Origin: Planctomicrobium piriforme
Lineage (GTDB): Bacteria; Planctomycetota; Planctomycetia; Planctomycetales; Planctomycetaceae
Length of the DNA: 64,000 nt
NCBI GenBank assembly: GCA_945860955.1
Contig: CAMATH010000010.1
Span: forward strand, 1-64,000
Direction: 5' to 3'
A program made the position numbers and the translations under genes. The first letter of the stretch is position 1, and each line of letters begins with the position of its first letter. The notes beneath the pieces are model-generated. The model made no database searches, had not been told where the DNA came from, and saw only the letters and a program-made list of their open reading frames with translations. Shown here in pieces: positions 53,889 to 61,459 of the stretch.

Positions 53889-55000
53889 TGCGTCGTCGAT
53901 CCGCAGTGAGTGACCCCGGGTTCGGGTCCGATTCGTTTCTCGACGTTCTTTCGAACATCGTCGGCATTCTGATCATCCTGATCGTGATGGCCGGGATGCA
54001 GCTCAGCCGCACACCGTTGCCGTCGAAAGGCGTTCCGTCCACCACACCGGACTCCATCGCTGTCGTCGACAGCGATGCCGAAGAGGAACCGTCCGCAGAC
54101 GACTCGCCCACTGTCGCGGTCGCGGAACCTCCTTCACTTCCCGATTTGGAACAGCCTCCCGCCGATCTCGCCCGCTCGATGGCGGAACTCGCACAAGAGC
54201 GCCGGCGGTTGGAAGAAGAAGATCGAAAAGCCCAGGCGGCGCTCGCCGAGCTGTTGGCCCGACACGATGACGCCCAGACGGAACTCGCGTCGGTCAACCA
54301 GGGGGCGGTGTCTCATCAGCAGGAATTGAAGGACAAGAAGCACAGACTCCAGGCCTTGAAGCGGGAGATTGGCGAAAAGCGGGAGAAACTCTCGGGACTG
54401 CTCGCCGACTTTGAGGAAGTCGAAACCTCTCAGCCCGCCGCCAAAACAATCAAGCACCGCCTGACTCCCGTCAGTCAGGAAGTGACGGGGGAGGAACTGC
54501 ACTTTCGGCTCAGCGGTGGCCGGGTGAGTTTTGTGCCATTGACTGAACTGCTGGAACGGGTCAAGCAGCAGGTGGAACGCCGGCGCGACCTCGCGGCGGC
54601 GCGCGGCGGCTACAAGGGGATCGTCGGTCCGATCGAAGGCTACTCGCTGGAGTTCGTCATTGAAACGCGACGGATGACACCGCATGAAGAACGTGCCAAT
54701 GGAATGCGCGAGGGATACAGCCTCGAGCTGTCCCGCTGCATGGTGATTTCCGACCCGAACTATCAGGGAGAAACCGTCGAGGAGGCGCTGAAACGGGGGT
54801 CACGGTTCGCGATGGCGTTGCGAACCGCATCGAGCGGCGCGGCACTGACGTTCTGGACCTATCCTGACAGTTTCGCACAGTACCGAAAACTGCAGGAAGC
54901 GGGACATGCCGAGGGATTCCTGGTCGCGGGCCGCCCACTCCCGTACGGCCAGAACATCATGGGTGACCGAAAACTCGGAACCAAGTCGGCAGGGCAGTAG
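53888..55000 (+). CDS. Single-pass ExbD/TolR-like membrane protein
   Basis: 370 residues. The membrane helix at about 17-38 begins SFLDVLSNIVGILIILIVMA. Asp19 sits where ExbD/TolR have their proton-carrying Asp (pattern P-L-I-D-V). An acidic Pro-rich linker, a coiled coil at about 95-185 (ARSMAELAQERRRLEEEDRK) and a globular domain at about 200-355 follow. That domain ends TFWTYPDSFAQYRKLQEAGH, AEGFLVAGRPLPYG. No OmpA-type peptidoglycan-binding domain is visible. Translation is coupled to the preceding gene by TAATG. Predicted partner of the channel protein at 49980. Confidence 0.82.
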   Translation: MRRRSAVSDPGFGSDSFLDVLSNIVGILIILIVMAGMQLSRTPLPSKGVPSTTPDSIAVVDSDAEEEPSADDSPTVAVAEPPSLPDLEQPPADLARSMAELAQERRRLEEEDRKAQAALAELLARHDDAQTELASVNQGAVSHQQELKDKKHRLQALKREIGEKREKLSGLLADFEEVETSQPAAKTIKHRLTPVSQEVTGEELHFRLSGGRVSFVPLTELLERVKQQVERRRDLAAARGGYKGIVGPIEGYSLEFVIETRRMTPHEERANGMREGYSLELSRCMVISDPNYQGETVEEALKRGSRFAMALRTASSGAALTFWTYPDSFAQYRKLQEAGHAEGFLVAGRPLPYGQNIMGDRKLGTKSAGQ

Positions 55001-55393
55001 GCAGATCTGGCGCAACGGCAATCGCCTGGCACGACGGCGAACAGCGCAACCGGTCTTGAATCGGATCCTTCTCCCCGCTTTCGGGGAGAAGGTGGTCGAC
55101 AGGCCGAATGAGGGGCGATTTGGGAGAATGGCAATCGGCACCATTCCCACTCCGCCGAGCGATCTCAGGAAGAACCTCAATCAACAGGGTGGAAATGGCG
55201 CGTACCCTTATCCTGTTCATCCCTTTCATCCTCTTCATCCTGTCAAATCTTCTCCGTCCGTCGTCTCCATCCTCCGAGCCGACTGACCGAATCTCGCGGT
55301 TTGACGGATTGTTTTTGGACAGGATGGAAGGAATGAAGAGGATGAACAGGATTGTCAAAAAGTGTCGATCCAGCCAGAGTGGGGATTAAACGA
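55001..55393. other. Intergenic region with family C repeat
   Basis: No gene between the membrane cluster and the convergent selO gene. An inverted repeat pair occupies 55210-55352. Confidence 0.6.
55210..55352. repeat. Repeat family C, locus 2 (CATCCT palindromic element)
   Basis: Left arm 55210-55244 and inverted right arm 55318-55352 match at about 29 of 35 positions. Bases 55210-55248 equal 33596-33634 exactly. The TCATCC motif recurs every eight or nine bases in each arm. Both loci also share TCCGTCCGTC just after the repeat. Confidence 0.82.
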
Positions 55394-56878
55394 TCACGTT
55401 CCGCAGAACGTCCGGTAATCGCCGTCGTCCGCGGGAGGGGCGAGATATCGCTCGATGTCCGGCGTCGCGTCAAACGGCGAAGCCAGTGCCGCCAGCAGGC
55501 GGTGGAGGACCGACAAATCGTCGCGCTCTTCCGCAGCGGCCAGCGCCTCCTCCACCCGATGATTCCGTGGAATGACGGCGGGGTTGACGGTTCGCATCAA
55601 TTCATGAATCCGAGTCAGTGGCTCCTGTTCACGACTCAGGCGAAGCTGCCATCGCGCATGCCACGCGCGGAACTCGGGTTCGTGGCAGCCGACTGTCGTT
55701 GGTGGTGACGGAGACGCGAGCGTTCGGAAGGTTGTCGTGAAATCGGCTTTGGCCGACTCCATCCAATCCAACAACGCCTGAATCAATTCGACATCGTCCG
55801 GCTCTTCCGTCTGCAAGCCCAGCTTTTTGCGCATCCCCGCGTGCCAGTACCGCTCAAACAGGGCTGGGTATTCGCCGAGCGCGTCGTTGGCGAGGGCGAT
55901 TGCCTGTTGCCGATCGGGATTGAGAATCGGCAGCAGGCTCTCGGCGAGTCGCGCGAGGTTCCATTGACCGATGGCTGGCTGATTTCCGTACGCATAGCGG
56001 CCATTGCGGTCGATGGAACTGAACACCGTCCCCAGGCGGTAACTGTTCATGAAGGCGCAGGGACCGTAATCGATTGTCTCGCCCGAGATTGCCACGTTGT
56101 CGGTGTTCATGACCCCGTGGACAAACCCGACCAGTTGCCACCGTGCGATGAGCGCGGCCTGACGGTCCATGACCGCGCGGAAGAACTCGAAAACCTTGTT
56201 GGGAACGTCGGCCAGTTCCGGATAATGTCGGTCGATGGCAAAATCGACCAGCAGTCGCAGCGTCACTTCATCCCGCCGCGCTCCCAGGTATTCGAACGTC
56301 CCGACGCGCAGATGACTGGCGGCGACCCGGGTCAATACCGCCCCCGGCAATGCCATCAATCGGTGGACCGTTTCGCCCGTCGTGGCGACCGCCAGACTAC
56401 GCGTGGTGGGAATGCCCAGAGCGGCCATCGCTTCGCTGATGATGTACTCACGCAGCATCGGCCCGAGCGCGGCACGACCGTCGCCATTCCGCGAGTAGCG
56501 CGTCGGTCCGGATCCCTTGAATTGAATATCCACGAGCCCGCCGGCCGGAGTGCGATGCTCACCCAGCAGGATGGCGCGGCCGTCACCGAGCATGGTGAAT
56601 CCGCCGTACTGGTGTCCACAGTAGGCTTGTGCGATGGGGAGGGAACCGGTTGGCAGATCCTGGCCCGTGAACAGATTGGCAGCGGCTTCCGACGACAGCG
56701 TGCGAAAATCGAGTCCAAGCTGGTCCGCCAGCGCGTGGTTCAGGATCGACACCTTGGGGGCTTTGACCACCGCTGGCCGGGCGGGTGCGAAGAGAACTTC
56801 GGGCAGCCGCGTGTAGGTGTTGTCGAACCGCCATCCTGCGACGCGGCTGTCGGTGGACTTTTCGGTTGAGCCTGTCAT
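55394..56878 (-). CDS. selO: Protein adenylyltransferase SelO (YdiU/UPF0061)
   Basis: 494 residues from the ATG at 56878 (MTGSTEKSTDSRVAGWRFDN); a TTG at 57040 would add 54 residues overlapping the neighbouring gene's end. SelO is a pseudokinase that transfers AMP to Ser/Thr/Tyr of proteins. Motifs: AYCGHQYGGFTMLGDGRAIL, QFKGSGPTRYSRNGDGRAAL, and FVHGVMNTDNVAISGETIDY with GPCAF. The C-terminus in many eukaryotic members carries a selenocysteine; here it ends YRTFCGT, with a Cys three from the end. Related to redox stress in other organisms. It lies alone on its strand segment. Confidence 0.95.
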   Translation of the reverse strand: MTGSTEKSTDSRVAGWRFDNTYTRLPEVLFAPARPAVVKAPKVSILNHALADQLGLDFRTLSSEAAANLFTGQDLPTGSLPIAQAYCGHQYGGFTMLGDGRAILLGEHRTPAGGLVDIQFKGSGPTRYSRNGDGRAALGPMLREYIISEAMAALGIPTTRSLAVATTGETVHRLMALPGAVLTRVAASHLRVGTFEYLGARRDEVTLRLLVDFAIDRHYPELADVPNKVFEFFRAVMDRQAALIARWQLVGFVHGVMNTDNVAISGETIDYGPCAFMNSYRLGTVFSSIDRNGRYAYGNQPAIGQWNLARLAESLLPILNPDRQQAIALANDALGEYPALFERYWHAGMRKKLGLQTEEPDDVELIQALLDWMESAKADFTTTFRTLASPSPPTTVGCHEPEFRAWHARWQLRLSREQEPLTRIHELMRTVNPAVIPRNHRVEEALAAAEERDDLSVLHRLLAALASPFDATPDIERYLAPPADDGDYRTFCGT

Positions 56879-57036
56879 GGTGTTCCTGGGGGAAGGCAAT
56901 TGTGCGAATAAAGTATAGTCGCCTTCAACCAGAACGGTGACATTGACGACGCACTGAATCTCCGATTGGTTTCTCAAAGTTGTCAGAAACCTGACGGTCG
57001 AACTGCCGCAACGGATCACGGGGAAGATGATTCGGG

Positions 57037-58752
57037 TCAAGGAGTAGCGACGGGGGGCTGCTTCGCCAGTTCGGAAAACTCTTCAAACGCGGTCGCCGGG
57101 TTGTACCCCGTGTCGTGAGCCACCGCTCCGACAACCAGGCGGAACTTTTCGCTTTTGCGAACTGTGACCGCGCTCTTGGCCCCCTGCTTCATCGCTTCGC
57201 GGCCGAAGGGGTTGGCGACGAAGACGCCGTAGTCCCGGTTGTGCCACCAGCTCTCGCGGAAATTCCCGGGGCCACCCATCAACGTGAGTCCCGCCCGACG
57301 TCCCTCGATCGTTCCGGAATAATCGCACCACGCCGCCGGCTGGCCCCACGTTTTCGCCGCTGTCGTTCGGCCCGTCGAACTGGTCAAAAGGCCCCCGTTC
57401 TTTTCGGTGAACGGCGTCGCCACCCGGGCTCCGAATCCCATTTCTTCCTGGTCGCCAAACACGAGATCCCCTGCGAAGGCTTCGAATTCCGCATCCCAGA
57501 CGATGATCCACGCCCCCAGACGGTCGGCGACGGTGATCCGGTTAATGAGCCGGCCCAGGGACTTTCCGTCGGGGGTCAACAATTCCGATTCCGTCGCGAA
57601 CGTCGCCCGACCAGGTCCCACAATCGGTTCTTCCATAAACCGGCAATGTTCAATTCGGCCCTTGTTTCTCCAAAAATCAACTCCATTGATGTCGCCAAAC
57701 GCCAGCCAGATCCCCGGGTGCATTGTGTCGTGATCGGTGGCGTCGCGCCCTTCGACGGGAGGATGGTTCCGAGTGACCCGTGCTCCCCCCGGCGCGTGGA
57801 CATTCGCGAAGTGCGGCCGCAGAATCTTCTCGTCGCGAAACACAAAGTCGGCGACCGGCTTGTTCCCGCTGGTGATCACCAGCCGGTCGTCGCGCGTTTC
57901 GATCGTGAACGGATCCCGTTTCGCCGCCTCCAAGACAAACTCCAAAGCCGACTGACTGTCGTCGTAAGTCGTGCTGTGTCCACCCTGTTCGTGGTAAATC
58001 AGCTTCGTCGCTGGATTCTGCCTTTCGAGCGATCGGGCGAGCCGCACCACGCTTTCGGCCGGTACCAGCTTGTCCTGGCCCCCCGCTGTGATCGCGACCG
58101 GCATCGACAGACGTTCCGGCCACAACTCCGCCGACCGCTTTTTGTATTCGTCAGGAATTTGTTCCTTCGTACCGCCAAACGATTCCCGGATCGCGTCTTG
58201 AAACTGGTCGTATTCGACATGGTTCGCGGTCCCGTTTTCCGAAACGACTCCATCCACCAGTCGGGGATGCAGGGCGGCGAATGTCAGGACCGAGGAACCT
58301 CCCATGGAAGCGCCCAGCAGAATCACCTTGCGGATCTTGTACCGGGCTTTAAGTTCTTCCAGAATCTGCAGCATGTCGGCTTCGGCCTTCGACCCCATCC
58401 ACGACGTGCGGGCGCGATAATCGGGCGAAACCAGCAGAATCCCCCGGGCGGCGGCGACGTCCCTGGCCGCCTGAAATTCCGCAGGCGCGTTTCTCACCGC
58501 CTGCCAACGATCGGAGCCATGGCCGTGCAAGACGAACAGCAGGTCGGTTTCCTGGTGGTCATGAAACTTGGGCGGGAAGACCAGGAGATAGCGCTGTAGT
58601 GTGCCGTCATTGCGCGCCGTCATCTTGACATCTTCGACGTGGAGCAACTGCTCGGTCTGCGCCTCCGCGCAGGAGGCGATCAGCCCGTGGGCAAACCCAC
58701 CCCAGAGAGCCAAGAGACACCATGAGGAGAACGGTCGAATTGCGATGCGCAT
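57037..58752 (-). CDS. Secreted esterase fused to DUF6807 (PmoA-like) domain
   Basis: 571 residues. Signal peptide (CLLALWGGFAHGLIASCAEA). Residues about 40-285 are an alpha/beta-hydrolase of the esterase D/depolymerase type: LFVLHGHGSDRWQAVRNAPA, nucleophile elbow LLGASMGGSSVLTFAALHP, and GGQDKLVPAESV plus QGGHSTTYDD for the Asp and His. From about 290 the sequence is DUF6807/PmoA-like: RDEKILRPHFANVHAPGGAR, VTRNHPPVEGRDATDHDTMH, PGIWLAFGDINGVDFWRNKG. These two modules usually occur as separate proteins in planctomycetes, as far as I know. A single secreted enzyme acting on esterified carbohydrate is plausible. Confidence 0.85.
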   Translation of the reverse strand: MRIAIRPFSSWCLLALWGGFAHGLIASCAEAQTEQLLHVEDVKMTARNDGTLQRYLLVFPPKFHDHQETDLLFVLHGHGSDRWQAVRNAPAEFQAARDVAAARGILLVSPDYRARTSWMGSKAEADMLQILEELKARYKIRKVILLGASMGGSSVLTFAALHPRLVDGVVSENGTANHVEYDQFQDAIRESFGGTKEQIPDEYKKRSAELWPERLSMPVAITAGGQDKLVPAESVVRLARSLERQNPATKLIYHEQGGHSTTYDDSQSALEFVLEAAKRDPFTIETRDDRLVITSGNKPVADFVFRDEKILRPHFANVHAPGGARVTRNHPPVEGRDATDHDTMHPGIWLAFGDINGVDFWRNKGRIEHCRFMEEPIVGPGRATFATESELLTPDGKSLGRLINRITVADRLGAWIIVWDAEFEAFAGDLVFGDQEEMGFGARVATPFTEKNGGLLTSSTGRTTAAKTWGQPAAWCDYSGTIEGRRAGLTLMGGPGNFRESWWHNRDYGVFVANPFGREAMKQGAKSAVTVRKSEKFRLVVGAVAHDTGYNPATAFEEFSELAKQPPVATP

Positions 58753-58842
58753 GGGACGTGGGCGTGCCAGGAGATGCGTGGGGTGACTGTCGCACCGCGA
58801 AGTTCTACTTCACGCGGCCGAAAACGAGACGTTTGCCTGGTA

Positions 58843-58863
58843 GGACGGGTCTCTGCCCCGTCC
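58843..58863 (-). terminator. Hairpin just after the DUF1549/1553 gene
   Basis: GGACGGG / CCCGTCC with a 7-base loop, eight bases beyond the stop of the gene at 58871. No T-run, so it may be a REP-like palindrome instead of a true terminator. Confidence 0.4.
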
Positions 58864-58870
58864 GATCCAA

Positions 58871-61459
58871 CTAATCGACGAGCAGAAATCCGCGGCTGTT
58901 CAGCAGCGACCACATGATGTCCTGCGTCGCTTCGAGTCGTTTATCGGGATTCGCTTTCAAGTACTCAATCACCACGGCCGCTTCATCCGGACGAGGGTGT
59001 CGGGCGATCGACCACAGGTGCAGTTCGGTGGCGAGTTGTTCGTCGTTTAGTTTCTGGTTGACGAGCACGGCTGGTCGGGCGTTGGGGTTTGTCACCCGGC
59101 TGCCAATGCTGCTGCCGCTCGTCCCCAGAAAATGCAGCGCCTGAAGCATGTTCGAATTCCGGTCGCGCTCGCACTCGCAGGCATCCATGCGCTGCGGTTT
59201 TCCGAAGAGACTCAGGAATTGATTGTCGACCGTTCCATCCGGAAGTTGCGCCGCGCGGAAACCGCCGGGGACGCCGCCGAAGTTCTCATTCACACCGGTC
59301 GCCTGAATCAGAGAATCGAGCAACGCTTCAGCGGGAACGCGGCGTGGAATGGCGCGGGAGAAATTCTGCTGATCGCGACGGTTCGACTCTGTCGCCACGC
59401 TGGTCCGCTGATAAGTGTCCGACAGGACAATCATCCGCATCAGATGACGGACGTCAAACTGATTATCGATGAAGTCCCGTGTCAGTGCGTCGAGCAGGGC
59501 CGGGTTGATCGGCGGGTTGGTACTCCGCACATCATCCACCGGCTCAATGATTCCTCGATGGAAGAAATAGCTCCAGATGCGATTGACCATGCCCCGCGCG
59601 AAAAACGGATTGTCCGCCGAGGTCAGCCAGTTCGCGTAGGCCTCGCGACGGTCGGCGCCGGCGGGAATTGTTGGTTCGTTTCCACCCAGAAAATGCGGCG
59701 GCTGGGGCTGCCCGGTCCGAGGATGAATCGCGAATCCAGCAGTCGGAGTTACTTGGACGATTTTCGTGTTGGGGGCCTGGGGATAACGCGTGTCGGGTCG
59801 GGTACTCACCTGGGTGAAGAAACTCGCGAGTCCGTAGTAATCGGCCTGTGTCCAGTTTTCGAGGGGATGGGTGTGGCAGCGAGCGCACAGCATCCTCACT
59901 CCGCAGAATACCTGGGTGGCCCGTTCCACCGTGTCGTTCGTGTCCTTGCTGAGCGCGAAATAGACGCTCGCCGGGTCGTCAACAATGCCTCCTCGGGATT
60001 TGAGAATCCTCCGCACGAACTCGTCGAGAGGCAGATTCTCGGCAACCGCCCCGCGCAGAAATTCGCGGAACATGTAGACCGACGGCTGACTGACCACGTT
60101 TCGGGAGTTTTGCAGGAGGTCGCCCCATTTCAACGACCAGTGGTCGACGAACTCGGGTCGGGCAAACAGAGAGTCCACGACCGCCGCCCGCTTCTGCGTT
60201 GCGGTCTCCGCGAGAAACGCCCGGATTTCCTCCGGTTTGGGCTGCAGGCCGATCAGGTCCAAATAGACCCGCCGCAAGAACTCTTCGTCTCCCGCAAGCG
60301 GCGAGGGAGTGATCTTCAGGCGGTTCAGTTTCTCGACGACGGGCCGGTCGATCAGATGATCCTGAGGAACCGGCGTCGAAACGAACGCCGAGTCGGGCTG
60401 CAATACAAGAATGCTGGCGGCAGTGAAGGTGCGCTCAAAACGGCCCACGATCGCGGTCTCGCCCGCGTCGCCGGCGGTCACCAATCCCTCCTCGGTCACG
60501 TCGGCGAATTGGGTGTTGTTGGCCGAGAAAATTCCCAGCCGGGTGACGTCACGTTGAGAACCGTCGGTGTAGGTCGCGATCATCTGCAATTGGTGCTTTT
60601 GACCGGGGAGCAGGACCAACCGGTCGGGGACCAATCGGACCGAGGCGACCGCCCGCGTGTCGGCGAGATCGCCCGGTGCCCCTTGTCGAATCCAGGCCAG
60701 CAGCAGTTCGTTCGACAAGCTGCCGGCTTTGAAACGGATTCCCCCTTCGTGGGGCGTGGTTCCATTCGGTTTGGCCAGAACAAGGCTTTCTTGCGGAAAT
60801 TGCAGGTTGAGCCTGCGTCCGAACTGTTCCTTGGTGATCGCGAGAAAGTCCTGTGCCGGGTCCGCTCCACGCAGACTCAGCTTGAACCCGTTTTTTCCCA
60901 GCGAATAACCGTGACATGCTCCCGAATTGCACGCCGCCTTGGAAACGACTGGCATCACTTCGTGTCGAAAGCTGAAGAGTGGGACCGCGTCGGAGAGCGT
61001 CACCGAGACCGGGACCGCGAGCGACTGTCCCGCGACCTCGATCGAAATCTGCGTCTGCCCCGTGGCGACGGGTTGGACCCAGCCCTGTCCGTCAACGGTC
61101 GCGACCTTCGGGTCGGCGGAACGAAACTGTGCCTGACTTCGCAAATCGAGCGAAAACCCGTCAGCGGTCTGGCCCAGAACCTGGAGCGACTGCGGCTGTC
61201 GGACGTGATTCAGCGACACGGTCGCCGGCGCAATGAGTATGGGACCGGCCGGCACAGCGGCGACGGGAGTCGCGGCCGGTGGATTCTCGGCAGCCTGGAT
61301 TGGCCCGGCGAACAGGGAACCCGTGAGGGTCACCAAGCCCGCAGCGACCAGCACAGCAATCGCGCCGCGCACGGTCTGGGGAATCGCGAAGCGGCGGACC
61401 AATGGCTGGCGGAATCGCGTCGAATCAAGCGGTATGGACGTCATGTTCTTGGACTTCAT
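58871..61459 (-). CDS. DUF1549/DUF1553 protein with Ig-like domains and cytochrome-like Cys motifs
   Basis: 862 residues, hydrophobic leader at about 30-55 (VRGAIAVLVAAGLVTLTGSL). A Big_2-type Ig domain at about 75-155 (ILIAPATVSLNHVRQPQSLQ) is followed by CNSGACHGYSLGKNGFKLSL, a CxxxCH site of the planctomycete cytochrome type. A second Ig-like domain lies at about 270-345. DUF1549 is at about 370-560 (FLRRVYLDLIGLQPKPEEIR) with CARCHTHPLENWTQADYYGL (CxxCH), and DUF1553 from about 600 to the end (RMVNRIWSYFFHRG-like GMVNRIWSYFFHRGIIEPVD). Heme binding is inferred. The start overlaps the previous gene's stop (ATGA). Usually found with DUF1501, as here. Confidence 0.9.
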   Translation of the reverse strand: MKSKNMTSIPLDSTRFRQPLVRRFAIPQTVRGAIAVLVAAGLVTLTGSLFAGPIQAAENPPAATPVAAVPAGPILIAPATVSLNHVRQPQSLQVLGQTADGFSLDLRSQAQFRSADPKVATVDGQGWVQPVATGQTQISIEVAGQSLAVPVSVTLSDAVPLFSFRHEVMPVVSKAACNSGACHGYSLGKNGFKLSLRGADPAQDFLAITKEQFGRRLNLQFPQESLVLAKPNGTTPHEGGIRFKAGSLSNELLLAWIRQGAPGDLADTRAVASVRLVPDRLVLLPGQKHQLQMIATYTDGSQRDVTRLGIFSANNTQFADVTEEGLVTAGDAGETAIVGRFERTFTAASILVLQPDSAFVSTPVPQDHLIDRPVVEKLNRLKITPSPLAGDEEFLRRVYLDLIGLQPKPEEIRAFLAETATQKRAAVVDSLFARPEFVDHWSLKWGDLLQNSRNVVSQPSVYMFREFLRGAVAENLPLDEFVRRILKSRGGIVDDPASVYFALSKDTNDTVERATQVFCGVRMLCARCHTHPLENWTQADYYGLASFFTQVSTRPDTRYPQAPNTKIVQVTPTAGFAIHPRTGQPQPPHFLGGNEPTIPAGADRREAYANWLTSADNPFFARGMVNRIWSYFFHRGIIEPVDDVRSTNPPINPALLDALTRDFIDNQFDVRHLMRMIVLSDTYQRTSVATESNRRDQQNFSRAIPRRVPAEALLDSLIQATGVNENFGGVPGGFRAAQLPDGTVDNQFLSLFGKPQRMDACECERDRNSNMLQALHFLGTSGSSIGSRVTNPNARPAVLVNQKLNDEQLATELHLWSIARHPRPDEAAVVIEYLKANPDKRLEATQDIMWSLLNSRGFLLVD

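Noticed and set aside
49980-55000. Zorya-type defence system (ZorA/ZorB)
   Set aside because: The channel with a long tail is reminiscent of ZorA, but neither partner has an OmpA/MotB peptidoglycan domain and no ZorC, ZorD or ZorE gene is adjacent.
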